From the IMG/VR virus record IMGVR_UViG_3300017773_000167, positions 1 to 22,150 of that record: 22,150 nt of DNA; one strand, written 5' to 3'. Below, in pieces: positions 6,828 to 16,269 of this stretch. The notes beneath the pieces are model-generated. The model made no database searches. It was not told the origin of the DNA and saw only the letters and a program-made list of their open reading frames with translations. The stretch's first letter is position 1; each line of letters opens with the position of its first letter. The translations under genes were made by a program, and so were the position numbers. The stretch comes from a virus.

Positions 6828-7145
6828 TCACCTAATATTGTAGTCCTTGTTGAATTTACGCTTGTGCTTATACATAATGTTCTGAATGGTTCTTTCTGAT
6901 ACATCATACTTAATGGATATGTCCATATATGTAAATGTGTAGTTACCATTGTTAGATTCCAATACCTTGTCAAAATCTCTTATTATCATATAATCCCTTA
7001 GCTTTCTTGGCTCGATAAGACCTTTCTCTGATAGATGGTTTAGGACATTCTTTATTCCTGCCTCCTCAGAGTATCGCACCTTGACTTCATTGTATATAAG
7101 CTCTATGAACTCATTGACAATATCGGCACTATTCTGTCTTATCAT
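6828..7145 (-). CDS. Small HTH DNA-binding protein, candidate regulator
   Basis: I place the start at ATG 7145-7143, giving 105 aa (MIRQNSADIVNEFIELIYNE at the N-terminus). A TTG two codons upstream belongs to the -7 promoter box. The N-terminal half is helical. The C-terminal 40 residues (YMDISIKYDVSERTIQNIMY, then KHKRKFNKDY) read as a helix-turn-helix: 'DISIKYDVSERTIQNIMYKH' has the small residue, turn and recognition-helix pattern of Mor-like or terminase-small-like HTH domains. It sits alone between the tape measure and the protease, with its own TTG-N20-TATATTTG promoter, so it is a plausible late regulator, perhaps of the TGCGA promoters nearby. That target is inference. Confidence 0.65.
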   Translation of the reverse strand: MIRQNSADIVNEFIELIYNEVKVRYSEEAGIKNVLNHLSEKGLIEPRKLRDYMIIRDFDKVLESNNGNYTFTYMDISIKYDVSERTIQNIMYKHKRKFNKDYNIR

Positions 7146-7179
7146 ACGCAAATATACTAAAAAGTAGCCTGACTTTCAA
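7146..7179 (-). promoter_or_regulatory. Promoter (TTG-N20-TATATTTG) of the HTH gene
   Basis: TTG at 7177-7179 lies inside the last codons of the tape measure. After exactly 20 bases, TATATTTG (7149-7156) begins directly after the tape measure stop codon. Three bases (CGT) separate it from the ATG at 7145. This is a full match to the Bacteroidota consensus and implies a leaderless or near-leaderless message. Confidence 0.7.
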
Positions 7180-10021
7180 TAGCAGATATTCTATTCTGCA
7201 CCTCTGTCATATCACTTTCTACGATTACAACCTTAGAACTTCCCATTCCTCCGCTTACTAATTGTTGTGCTGACCTTAGCTCTCCACCCATAGCAAACTT
7301 CTCTCCACTATTGAGTAAACCACCATCAGCGAACTTTACACCATTACCATTGTAGCTGTTTATAGCTGATAGCATAGGTCTAAACATACTTGTTGATTTC
7401 TTGTTGATAATTGCTTCACCGCCTTCAGCTTCGTGTATTCTACCACCAACTCTAAATTTAACACCACCATTAGCGTGTGAGTTACCTTGAAACATACCAC
7501 CTCTTGTAAGTCCGCCTTGTTCAAATTTAACATCTGTTTCTGTATCAAAATTACCGCCTGATGCTCCTTGACCACCACTTAGTAGTTGTTTGACATTTAA
7601 TCCAACTGAAGCAAAAGAAGCTACTAAGGCAAGTATGTTTGCTATTTTTAAATACCAAGGAGAATCGGCAGCCATATCTGTAATAGCATTTATAGCATTT
7701 GAAGCAGCTTCGATACTAGATGCAACAGCAGCAGCCTGTGATATTTTTATACCTAACTGCTTGACTTTATTATTTTCTCCTTCGGCTTCACCTATCATTA
7801 TAAGTGTTTGACCTAAGTTTTTCATTTGATTTAAAACTTCCTGCCTTCCTGCTTTTTCTTTATCAAAGTTTTGCATTTTTAAGTCAATCAACTTTTTTTC
7901 TAAAGCCATTCTAGTTTCGTAAGATAAAGAATCATCTTTCAACATAGCCTGTATCATTGTTGTTTGAAAGTCTGCGTGTTCTTTTTGTGCTTTTTCTATT
8001 GATAGGGTGTTTAAATCTAAGTCTTTAAATAACTGAACATAAAAAGCATCTACTTGAGTTTGTAGTATTGATAGCTCATCTAACACAGGCTCAGTTCCTG
8101 CATCATCATTGGCAGGGGTTCTTCCTTTTTTTAGTTCAGATAATTCCTGCTTCTTTTTCTCTTGGTCTATCAATATAGTGTTAATAGATGCTTCATCAAA
8201 ACCCGCTTCTAGCAACAACTCTTTTAATCTTTTTTCTTCATCTAATAGTTTATTGCCTTCTAACTTTAACTCAGTCATTTGACCTGTTAAGTTGTTAACT
8301 CTATTTTGTTGTTCAGCAAACTCTTTATTTCTGTTTGTTAGTTCTTGAGTTTCTTCAGCGACATTCCCCTCCATATCGCCAAGAACTTGCATACCTCCAC
8401 CTGCATTAATAGTTGACTTGGTTAAATCATCTGTTGTTTTACTCGCTTCGTTTAATGCTTGTTTTGCTGTGTTTGTTTTTTTGGCTAAATCATCTTGAGC
8501 AGAAGAATTAGATTTTAAATCTTTTTGTAGCTTTCTAAGTTGTCTAGCTAGTTTTAGAGCTTCTTTATCGGCTAACAATGCGTGTCTTTCAATAACCTCA
8601 TCTAAAGCATCACTATTTAATTGCAAAGCTCCTGTTTCATCATTTATTCTAACAACACTATTTCCTAACTCATTTTGCAAATCAATCAAGATTGTTTCCA
8701 TCTCAAGATGTTCTTTTCTTGATTTTTTTGTTTGCTGATTTAGCGTGTTGTATCTGTCTTTTAATGTTGTTAAGTTCTCTGAAAGAACTCTTGATTCCTT
8801 TGCTGATGAAGCTATCTTATCCTCAAGACTATCAAATCCTTCTACTGACAAAGCTATATTATTAAATAATGTTGCTAAAGCATCGTAAGTGGATTGTAAT
8901 GCAGGAGCAAACAAATCAGCTATAACAATTCTAAGACCGTCAAGTGCAGAGTTAAATCTTCTTAAAGCACCCTCAACATTATCACCAATAATATCAGCCA
9001 TTTCCCCTGCTGCACCTGCTGAACCCCTATATGCTTCTGTTTGTTTTTCAATTTTGTCGATATGTTCTATCATTGTAGATATTGCAGCAACCTGTCTTAC
9101 ATCTACAACTTCAAGCATCTTTTCTACATCAATACCTTCATCCCTCATTCTTCTAAACTCCTTAACCATATCCTCTCCTGAATTGACAGTAAAGCCAATA
9201 GACTTAGCTAAATCAGATGAAGGGTCACCAAGTTTTAGGAATATATTACGAAGCGATGTACCCGCAATAGATGCTTCAATACCCGCATCTGTAAGAACAC
9301 CCATAATAGATGTAGTTTCTTCTAAGTCCATACCTAGCAGTTTCGCAACAGGAGAAACCTTTGTCATTGATGTTTGGAATTTCTCAAGAGTTAAGGCTGA
9401 CTGAGTAAACGATGCAGCCATAACATCAGCTACTCTAGCACCTTCTGACGCATCTAAACCAAAACCTCTAACCGTAGAACCAATAACTGTTGCGGTTCTC
9501 GCTAAGTCCTCGCCTGTTGCTGTTGCACCAAGTAAAGCTGCTTCTTGCACTTCCAAAACTTCTGATGCTGTAAAACCTAGCTTAGAAAAGTTAAGTTGTA
9601 ATCCTGCAACCTGCTCTGCTGTAAAGAATGTAGAACGACCTAAGTCTTGTGCGGATTTATTTAGTTGCTCAAACTCCTCTTTAGTTGCACCTGATATAGC
9701 TTTAACTTTAGCCATCTCAAACTGATAACCTTTAAAAACCTTAAATCCTTCTTTAAGTTGTTGTACTACAAACTTAGAAGCCTGTCTAAATCCTACTAAA
9801 GCAATGGTAGCAGCACCAAATGCTTTTGTCATTTTACCAACAAACATTGTTGAGCCTTTAGCTGTATCTCCTATGCTTTTAGTAGAATCAGATGCTTTCT
9901 TTGTTTCTTTACCTAAAGCATCATACTTGCCGTTTAATTTACTTATCTCGGTATTTAACGATTTAATATCATCAAGTCCTTTTACTCTAATTTCATATAC
10001 TGTTTGTTGCTTCTTCGCCAT
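7157..10021 (-). CDS. Tape measure protein (TP901 type)
   Basis: This 954-aa protein sets tail length and is ejected with the DNA. The N-terminal 45 residues are a coiled helix. A hydrophobic segment follows at about 65-85 (FGAATIALVGFRQASKFVV). The TP901-type domain (about 85-370) shows the hallmark text FFTAEQVAGLQLNFSKLGF, then GVLTDAGIEASIAGTSLRNI. Residues about 390-760 are long coiled coils rich in Lys, Glu, Leu and Gln. A second hydrophobic stretch (about 770-815) precedes a Gly-rich tail with GGVKFRVGGRIHEAEGGEAI, typical of Bacteroidota tape measures. It starts on a TAATG overlap with the gp10-like gene. The length would suit a tail somewhat under 150 nm if most of the protein is helical; that is a rule-of-thumb estimate. 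Confidence 0.92.
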   Translation of the reverse strand: MAKKQQTVYEIRVKGLDDIKSLNTEISKLNGKYDALGKETKKASDSTKSIGDTAKGSTMFVGKMTKAFGAATIALVGFRQASKFVVQQLKEGFKVFKGYQFEMAKVKAISGATKEEFEQLNKSAQDLGRSTFFTAEQVAGLQLNFSKLGFTASEVLEVQEAALLGATATGEDLARTATVIGSTVRGFGLDASEGARVADVMAASFTQSALTLEKFQTSMTKVSPVAKLLGMDLEETTSIMGVLTDAGIEASIAGTSLRNIFLKLGDPSSDLAKSIGFTVNSGEDMVKEFRRMRDEGIDVEKMLEVVDVRQVAAISTMIEHIDKIEKQTEAYRGSAGAAGEMADIIGDNVEGALRRFNSALDGLRIVIADLFAPALQSTYDALATLFNNIALSVEGFDSLEDKIASSAKESRVLSENLTTLKDRYNTLNQQTKKSRKEHLEMETILIDLQNELGNSVVRINDETGALQLNSDALDEVIERHALLADKEALKLARQLRKLQKDLKSNSSAQDDLAKKTNTAKQALNEASKTTDDLTKSTINAGGGMQVLGDMEGNVAEETQELTNRNKEFAEQQNRVNNLTGQMTELKLEGNKLLDEEKRLKELLLEAGFDEASINTILIDQEKKKQELSELKKGRTPANDDAGTEPVLDELSILQTQVDAFYVQLFKDLDLNTLSIEKAQKEHADFQTTMIQAMLKDDSLSYETRMALEKKLIDLKMQNFDKEKAGRQEVLNQMKNLGQTLIMIGEAEGENNKVKQLGIKISQAAAVASSIEAASNAINAITDMAADSPWYLKIANILALVASFASVGLNVKQLLSGGQGASGGNFDTETDVKFEQGGLTRGGMFQGNSHANGGVKFRVGGRIHEAEGGEAIINKKSTSMFRPMLSAINSYNGNGVKFADGGLLNSGEKFAMGGELRSAQQLVSGGMGSSKVVIVESDMTEVQNRISAIESQATF

Positions 10022-10539
10022 TATACTTGTTTTGGTAATTGTTTAAATATGTTATTTATATCTGTTGATATTGATTTATCAATGTCGTTAAGAAAGTGTC
10101 TTTCATTACTCCCTACTACTCTATTAATAAATCCTGTTCTATATGTATTATTAGAATACTCCTTGCTATTTCTTGTAGGAGTACCTTCTCTTGCTATTGC
10201 TGCTGCAATTAAATATGCTATTTGTAATCTTTCTTGTGTTCCGCTTGGAAACTTCTTACTCTTTCCATTCTTGTCCTTATCATCCATCCAATTCATTATC
10301 TCAGACACATCCCAATCAAAAGGTCTTTGACCTTCGTTGACTTCTCTTACATAGTCTGCTTTGGATTGAATTATTAGTTCGACATAGTCGCTACCCTCAT
10401 CTAATGAGTAGTGCATAGTGTCGTGCATATGTCCTGATGCAATATGATTCTGATTAACAAGCTCTTGTTGTATTTTTTCTACAAACTTCTTGCCAACCTT
10501 ATTGATTGCTCTGTCGAATGTCTTTAGTATATCTTTCAT
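10021..10539 (-). CDS. HK97 gp10-like neck / tail completion protein
   Basis: This 172-aa protein probably helps join head and tail or completes the tail. The pattern is that of the HK97 gp10 family: an N-terminal helix, IASGHMHDTMHYSL (about 33-46; compare 'atGrLrdSi'), beta strands with VELIIQSKADYVREVNEGQR (53-72), then a Trp-containing helix (EIMNWMDDKD) and a C-terminal helix AYLIAAAIAREGTPT (about 108-122), matching the family's 'aflIArkIareGi' segment. It has TAATG overlaps on both sides, coupling it to the LamG-like gene and to the tape measure. The family assignment is by pattern only. Confidence 0.75.
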   Translation of the reverse strand: MKDILKTFDRAINKVGKKFVEKIQQELVNQNHIASGHMHDTMHYSLDEGSDYVELIIQSKADYVREVNEGQRPFDWDVSEIMNWMDDKDKNGKSKKFPSGTQERLQIAYLIAAAIAREGTPTRNSKEYSNNTYRTGFINRVVGSNERHFLNDIDKSISTDINNIFKQLPKQV

Positions 10540-11474
10540 TATCCTTTTGCCAATGATGCTTGTTTAATAATTGAGTTTTCTAAATCAACTAAATTAGTAG
10601 ATATATAATGATTGTAAGCAGATATGTGATATAAAGAGCCGTTGTATGTATCAGATGTTAATCCACCTATTATTCCAAACTGATTAAAAACAAAGTCCGT
10701 TGTAGGTGTAGTTTCACTAGCCACCTGCACACCATTCTCTCTTATATATAAAGTAGTTCCGCTTCTTTGCAATGTTATCAATATCTTTTTGCTAGTGGGC
10801 TGCCAATATTCTGTTGATATGCCGACAGCAACACTACTTGATGATGAAAAGCTAAGTATGTAAGATTTATTTCCTGATTCTCCTATTGAAAAATACATAT
10901 CGTTATCATCACTCTTACCTAAGAATCTATGTTTCTTATGAACATTTGGAACTAACGGTATTGGCTCTACATACATAAATATTGTAAAATCTCCTGTAAG
11001 CGTTACACCACTACTAAAAATAAAGTGGTCTGTGTTATCATAATTAAAATATGCAGGAGAAACACCACTAACACCATTGCCTTTAAGACCAACGTCAGGT
11101 CTAAATGATGGGTTGGCTTGAGTTAACTGATTGTTGCTAAAAGAAGCTAACCAAGTTTGTATATTGTTTCCGCTAGTTACCTCAGCATAGCCTTTCTTAT
11201 AGTCAAACACAAACTCAGGGCTTACAACTGTGGCAGTTTCACCAACTATCTCCTGCACCGTTGATACTGCTTTTGTATTAGATGCAGCTTTTCTTTTTGA
11301 TAATCTAGCTTCAGGTGTTAGGTAAACATTATTTTTTTTTGTTATCTGATTAACCTCTGTGGAATCATAAACTATTGGCTGCAATACATCATCAATAGTA
11401 GCATACACCTTATCTTTCAGTGTATCTTGATTTATTAATCTAGGTCTATCTTTATCTCTTTTTATACTTCTCAT
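10539..11474 (-). CDS. LamG/concanavalin-like virion protein
   Basis: This 311-aa protein has a basic, probably unstructured or docking N-terminus (residues 1-85, MRSIKRDKDRPRLINQDTLK onward). Residues about 88-305 form a predicted beta jelly roll of the LamG/concanavalin type: the stretch with FNYDNTDHFIFSSGVTLTGD, then TIFMYVEPI, a central ITLQRSGTTLYIRENGVQVA (ligand-edge strand pattern), and a closing LYHISAYNHYISTNLVDLEN. Such domains bind glycans, so a host-surface adhesin or tail appendage is likely. It sits in a run of TAATG-coupled tail genes between the 847-aa tail protein and the gp10-like protein. Confidence 0.75.
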   Translation of the reverse strand: MRSIKRDKDRPRLINQDTLKDKVYATIDDVLQPIVYDSTEVNQITKKNNVYLTPEARLSKRKAASNTKAVSTVQEIVGETATVVSPEFVFDYKKGYAEVTSGNNIQTWLASFSNNQLTQANPSFRPDVGLKGNGVSGVSPAYFNYDNTDHFIFSSGVTLTGDFTIFMYVEPIPLVPNVHKKHRFLGKSDDNDMYFSIGESGNKSYILSFSSSSSVAVGISTEYWQPTSKKILITLQRSGTTLYIRENGVQVASETTPTTDFVFNQFGIIGGLTSDTYNGSLYHISAYNHYISTNLVDLENSIIKQASLAKG

Positions 11475-14017
11475 TACATATTAAGATTTTCAACATCTAT
11501 ATCAACTGTTGTGTCAACACCTGATTTACCAAGCAAGAAATACTCTTGCAACTCTACTTTAGTTGATTGCTTATCGTGTGGTTTAAAATCAATTATTTTA
11601 TTTAATCTATAATAAGAACCATCTATAAATATTAACTTTCTAAAATCAAGTTTAGATATATCCAACTTACTCAAGTTTATATACAAAACTTTTACTCTAG
11701 GATTTTGTTTTAACTGAGCAATCATTTTGGAATAGTAATTGTAAAACAACCCCCTCAGTTTTTGTTGACTTGATGATATAACAGTATCGTGATTTATATC
11801 AGAGAAAGATAAATTGTAGTCAACATTTTCATATCCATTAGATATAACAACTTGCGAAAGATAACTTGTTGCGGGTGCGTGATATGCAGAACCATTACCT
11901 CCATCATAGGCAAGACTTGATTGAAGGTTGTCAAAAGCAATAAATGATGCTTTATTCCAATCAAAATCAGAAGTTGAATTTCCTCCTGCTAAATTATCAG
12001 GGTCATAATATTGCCATTGCCTTTTACCATTAAAAGAAGAATAGTAACCACCATCTTTTAGTAATATTCTTGCTCCTATCTCAAATTCCTTCTCAGGTCT
12101 TTCAATAGCATTACTCAAGGATAAATCGGTATCATCAGAGAAATACATTGGTATAAGCGGACTTCTTTCTATATGTTCAACATATATATAATTAGGTTCA
12201 TACCAATTAAATGTAGGAGAAAAGTAGCTGTTTTCTACTTTGTACTCTCCTGTTTGAAATTTACCACTTGTATCTGTTTCTTCGTAAGAACCCCAATCAA
12301 CAGCATTTCTTTTATTGTATTTATCCAACAATCCATCTCCACTAGCATCTTTGTATTTAAATATAAGTTTAGATTTTATATCAAATAAAAACTCATCCTT
12401 TATTGCCTTAGAGTAGTCAATCTTATCAGTCCAATTAACAGCGTTAGATATTCCTTCATAAAAATGGTCGTAAGGTTCAATAAATACCGTTTTACTTATC
12501 GGGTCTGTTTCAAATTGAAGGTTGAACATTTGTGCTAATCCCTTAACGAAATCAGACTGCTTTCCCTTTGGAAGCATATTATGAATATTCTTTATTTCCT
12601 CACCATTAAAATAAGCTGAAGTTTGCTCTATTTGCAAATAACTTTGAGCCTTCGTTATAACTTTTAATTTAGGTCTTTCTGCTCCTGCTAGTGGTGTTTG
12701 ATAATGAACAAAATCAACTTTTATAGCAAATTTATCATTTTGAGCCGCTTCAACAGGGTTTTCCGATTGAAAATTAAATTGATGCTCTCTTGTAGATGCG
12801 TTCACGTGGTTAATAAATGTTGCATCTATTTCACCTGTTAATACAACATCAAAAGAGTTTGTATCATCATTAGCACCCGTAAATTTAATTATACTTGCTA
12901 CGACCTTGTATGAAGTAAAACTTAAAGCTAAAGCACTAGCAAAAGAAGCTCCATCAGTTTCTACCTCAACCGTAACAGAGCCTTTTATATTAAATAATCC
13001 GCTACCTTGTGAAGAAACAACTAATCCATTTTTAATTCCACCTGTATGCTCAGTTCCAAGTTGTGCGTTACCATAATCATCTGTGTCTAATCCTGCTTGT
13101 GAAGGTGCATCATCTGTAAGAGTATCAGCAGAAACTATAAAGGGTAATGTAAAGTCACCACCTGTATATCCTAAGCTAAGTGTATAACTTTGATTGCCCA
13201 AACTTCTATTGTCAGTAACAGAGGTATTGACTGCTGTATCAAGCTCTACCAACACCTCATCTGCACTTTGTAAAACCTTACCGAAAGAAACATCAGTCAC
13301 ATCAGTTGGCTTCTTAAATATTAATGGCATTATCAGTTTCTTGAAAAAGTCGCTATTGCAAAATGTTGAACTAACAGTATAACCCTGTGCTTGAAATATT
13401 TTATCCCAAACATTCTTTATATACACACAAGGAACAAAGTCGCTATCCAAAGTGCTATCGGTAGTGTTATCTCCTTCTCCAACCGTTAGTAAAGGATATA
13501 CTAGCTTATCGTGATTTTTAACATAACTAGGATATGTTGTTCTAGGATTTTCAAAAACCCAAGATGAACTAGAAATGTTTTCGTATGATGAATAATATGT
13601 TGAGCTAAATCTTAATTCATCAAGGTCTGCGTTTTTTATCTTGTCTGCCCAATCCATATTATCAGCTAAGAAAAGACATTCATACTCCAATACATCTGTA
13701 TTTTTGTATATTTGACTTACTCTTAGTTTACCATTCATTATCGGCAAGTGGTCTGCATATATTGTAGATGGCAAATCTTTTAATACATTTTTGCTATCTA
13801 TATTTCCATCTTTGTATATATGATTGAAAAGTTTGTTGTTGTTCCTTGTAGCAGGAACTTTGAAAGTTTTACTAAAGCTACCGCTACGAGAATTAAAATC
13901 TCTAATATCAAAGTTTTGATAATTAAGTGACAAAGGAAAGTCATCACTTGATGTAATATCAAGGTTACCTAATATGCTGTCAGTAAAATCTCTTAGCTCA
14001 ACTCTTATTTCTGCCAT
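11474..14017 (-). CDS. Large tail-tip/baseplate-like protein, 847 aa
   Basis: This 847-aa protein belongs to a type common in Bacteroidota phages. Its N-terminus has VELRDFTDSILGNLDITSSD, then SGSFSKTFKVPATRNNNKLF (the 'SGSFSKTFxIPAT' signature). The C-terminus has a helix followed by NLSKLDISKLDFRKLIFIDG and YYRLNKIIDF, a pattern seen in baseplate hub-like domains. The central region (about 270-480) is beta-rich and may carry extra surface domains. There is no signal peptide or catalytic motif. It lies between the 750-aa tail protein and a LamG-like protein, with TAATG overlaps on both sides. I infer that it forms the distal tail or hub to which adhesins attach. Confidence 0.7.
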   Translation of the reverse strand: MAEIRVELRDFTDSILGNLDITSSDDFPLSLNYQNFDIRDFNSRSGSFSKTFKVPATRNNNKLFNHIYKDGNIDSKNVLKDLPSTIYADHLPIMNGKLRVSQIYKNTDVLEYECLFLADNMDWADKIKNADLDELRFSSTYYSSYENISSSSWVFENPRTTYPSYVKNHDKLVYPLLTVGEGDNTTDSTLDSDFVPCVYIKNVWDKIFQAQGYTVSSTFCNSDFFKKLIMPLIFKKPTDVTDVSFGKVLQSADEVLVELDTAVNTSVTDNRSLGNQSYTLSLGYTGGDFTLPFIVSADTLTDDAPSQAGLDTDDYGNAQLGTEHTGGIKNGLVVSSQGSGLFNIKGSVTVEVETDGASFASALALSFTSYKVVASIIKFTGANDDTNSFDVVLTGEIDATFINHVNASTREHQFNFQSENPVEAAQNDKFAIKVDFVHYQTPLAGAERPKLKVITKAQSYLQIEQTSAYFNGEEIKNIHNMLPKGKQSDFVKGLAQMFNLQFETDPISKTVFIEPYDHFYEGISNAVNWTDKIDYSKAIKDEFLFDIKSKLIFKYKDASGDGLLDKYNKRNAVDWGSYEETDTSGKFQTGEYKVENSYFSPTFNWYEPNYIYVEHIERSPLIPMYFSDDTDLSLSNAIERPEKEFEIGARILLKDGGYYSSFNGKRQWQYYDPDNLAGGNSTSDFDWNKASFIAFDNLQSSLAYDGGNGSAYHAPATSYLSQVVISNGYENVDYNLSFSDINHDTVISSSQQKLRGLFYNYYSKMIAQLKQNPRVKVLYINLSKLDISKLDFRKLIFIDGSYYRLNKIIDFKPHDKQSTKVELQEYFLLGKSGVDTTVDIDVENLNM

Positions 14018-16269
14018 TATTGTATTGTTCTTTTAGCTTTGCTTTCTATATAATTCAAAGTACATTTCTGTAAGTTCTCATTGTCAAACGTAGTAACACT
14101 AGCATCCTTAACAACAACAGGAACATAATAGTTTCTATTAAGTGTAGAATACCAACCCTTAGAGTTAGGTATGTCTGTTTGATACTCCCTTACTACAATG
14201 TAGTCTATGTAAGTTTCTCCCGCTACATCATCGTGATTTATAAGTATTGTTGGAGATATGTATTTAACACCATCATAAGCTGTTGATGCTGTATTTATGT
14301 TGTGTGATACAGATGCTGCGGTTGTAGAGTGACCCGTAACATAACCTCTAAACGTTTCCCATTCGTCATCAGTTTGTTGAGCATAATCTTCTAGTGTTAT
14401 TTTATGGAAGTTGCCATATTGGTCAGAGCCATCTGTGGCTATCTTGGTTGTTTTGTTGGAAGCAAATCCTGTAAAACCTGCAACCTGAAAACCTGAATCA
14501 CTAGCATTACTTTTTATTCTAACTTCAACCTCATATATACTTTTAGGGTTGTACGGTATTCTTGAATCACTAACCAACCAAAGAGTATCGTTATCTGAAC
14601 CACCGCTACTAGTAGTTCCTTCATTACCTTTTCTTAGAGTTCTTGTTCCTGTAATATGACCATCAGCAGTTTCAAAAGCAGTTATAGTTGTTATATCTCC
14701 ATCTTCTATATGATACTTGTCACTTATGTTTGTTACAGCACTATAACCACTCCAATCCTCTCTAAACACTTCTTTACCTATCCAACCTTTCTCTATCCAT
14801 ACATTTGGTGAAGCTAATAAATCCTCAAACATATCTTGTTCAGCAATTCCGTAAGGTCTTGATATAGCAGTTCCTTCCTTAACAGCTTTCACCTTTGACT
14901 TTCTAACCGATGGATATTTGTCGTCAGTATAACCCGCTACTCTAGGTACAACAGCACCATAATTGCCCGATGCAAAATGATAACCTTCATTATCACCTAT
15001 CGTAGCATTTGTACTAGATGTGCTACTTCCTAATTGACCTCTAAACTCAGGATATATGCTTTGCTCGTATGATTTAGAAGATATGTTTATTCCCTCTGTA
15101 AATGCACCATCAAAGGTGTAGCTATCAATACCGCCTAATCTATTTTGCCAATGGAATCTAACCCCATTAACTCTTTCTCTTGTGTGGTCAATGTAGTAAG
15201 TTACCTTTTCTCCTATCTTATCTGAACTTGTGTCATCTGTTTGAACGGTATAATATGATACATTTGAGAAGTCAGTTAAAGGTTCACCGTTATTCCATTG
15301 AGCATCAGTCGATTCTTTTATATTTCTTGTTCCTACTCCAATCTGAACCACGCAGTTAGCAGGATTAGTAAGTCCTGACAAATCTGATGTTGTCATATCT
15401 CCCCAACTATTGAGGTCAGTTCCTAAGTTACCTTCTCCATCAGTTGTTTTGCTTATAACAAGAGCATATCCTGTTGATGAATCTGATGTTGGTATAGCGT
15501 TTCCATTTGCATCGTAAAAACGAACTACCGCTCTAGGACAAGTGCCTGAATCAAATAACGCAAAAGACAGATACTCACATTCATCGTGACCTATGACTCT
15601 ATAATTAGTTGGTTTTGTTGTCAAATACTTTTGCCTTCCTGCTTCATATCCTGTTCCTGTTCTATGCAAGTATTGTATAGATAGGTTGTCGCCCTGAACT
15701 TGAGTTGCACTACCCGTAAGTAGTTCATTTGAAATGCTAAGGTAATGTTCTTCTTCGTGTAGAAGTGCTGAGTTTACAGCTATAAAGTTTCCGAAGTCCT
15801 CTTCTCCTGATACATCTACTAACTGACCGCTAGAATTTATTTCTTCCAACTGAAAATCAACTTTAATTCTTTCAAATACATTTTTAGAGATTTGACCCAT
15901 TGTTATATCTCTCTTAACTTTAGTTGATGTGTCGTGAGTACAAGGTCTTAAATCGTAAGAAACAAAATCTCTTGCTATGCTAGAAACATCTATCGTATAA
16001 TACACAAAGTCTGTGTTTGGTGTTTGGTCACCTTCCCAATTAGGAATATCTATGCTAGGCTGAAGTCTTATCGTAACACCTCTACTTGTTTCCAAAACAC
16101 CTGTGTATGGATTTCTAGGATTTATAATAGCTTTACAACTAGGGTACTTAGCTTTAGCTTCTGCAAGTGTTAATGATGAGTCAAACGCATACCTTGCTGT
16201 ATATTTTATTGGACTATATACGCTTTGTATCGTTTCTCTTGGTTCGTCAACTATGAATAAATTAGGCAT
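14017..16269 (-). CDS. Large tail protein with inserted CBM-like domain, 750 aa
   Basis: This 750-aa structural protein has a framework of residues 1-185 (IKYTARYAFDSSLTLAEAKA and DVSSIARDFVSYDLRP), 355-500 (VNGVRFHWQNRLGGIDSYTF, a signature of Bacteroidota tail proteins) and 705-750 (YYVPVVVKDASVTTF to the end). Two regions look like inserts. Residues about 186-345 are beta-rich. Residues about 502-697 (FREDWSGYSAVTN onward, with YEVEVRIKSN and ETYIDYIVVREYQ) read like a carbohydrate-binding jelly roll. The outer text on each side of the second insert, SPNVWIEKG and NRNYYVPVVV, joins naturally, as in relatives without it. Receptor binding is therefore likely but inferred. Translation is coupled by TAATG overlaps at both ends. 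Confidence 0.7.
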   Translation of the reverse strand: MPNLFIVDEPRETIQSVYSPIKYTARYAFDSSLTLAEAKAKYPSCKAIINPRNPYTGVLETSRGVTIRLQPSIDIPNWEGDQTPNTDFVYYTIDVSSIARDFVSYDLRPCTHDTSTKVKRDITMGQISKNVFERIKVDFQLEEINSSGQLVDVSGEEDFGNFIAVNSALLHEEEHYLSISNELLTGSATQVQGDNLSIQYLHRTGTGYEAGRQKYLTTKPTNYRVIGHDECEYLSFALFDSGTCPRAVVRFYDANGNAIPTSDSSTGYALVISKTTDGEGNLGTDLNSWGDMTTSDLSGLTNPANCVVQIGVGTRNIKESTDAQWNNGEPLTDFSNVSYYTVQTDDTSSDKIGEKVTYYIDHTRERVNGVRFHWQNRLGGIDSYTFDGAFTEGINISSKSYEQSIYPEFRGQLGSSTSSTNATIGDNEGYHFASGNYGAVVPRVAGYTDDKYPSVRKSKVKAVKEGTAISRPYGIAEQDMFEDLLASPNVWIEKGWIGKEVFREDWSGYSAVTNISDKYHIEDGDITTITAFETADGHITGTRTLRKGNEGTTSSGGSDNDTLWLVSDSRIPYNPKSIYEVEVRIKSNASDSGFQVAGFTGFASNKTTKIATDGSDQYGNFHKITLEDYAQQTDDEWETFRGYVTGHSTTAASVSHNINTASTAYDGVKYISPTILINHDDVAGETYIDYIVVREYQTDIPNSKGWYSTLNRNYYVPVVVKDASVTTFDNENLQKCTLNYIESKAKRTIQ

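Noticed and set aside
8889-9404. Plus-strand open frame of 171 codons opposite the tape measure
   Set aside because: It is antisense to the well-conserved TP901 domain and has a low-complexity Ser/Ile/Pro composition.
10004-10330. Plus-strand frame with hydrophobic stretches, holin-like at first sight
   Set aside because: It lies opposite the gp10-like gene, whose sequence is clearly conserved. The hydrophobicity comes from reading AT-rich DNA in reverse.
11850-11866. Plus-strand TTGCGAAAGATAAC inside the 847-aa tail gene, like the promoter element
   Set aside because: It is inside coding DNA, on the opposite strand, and has no -7 box 20 bases downstream; probably chance.
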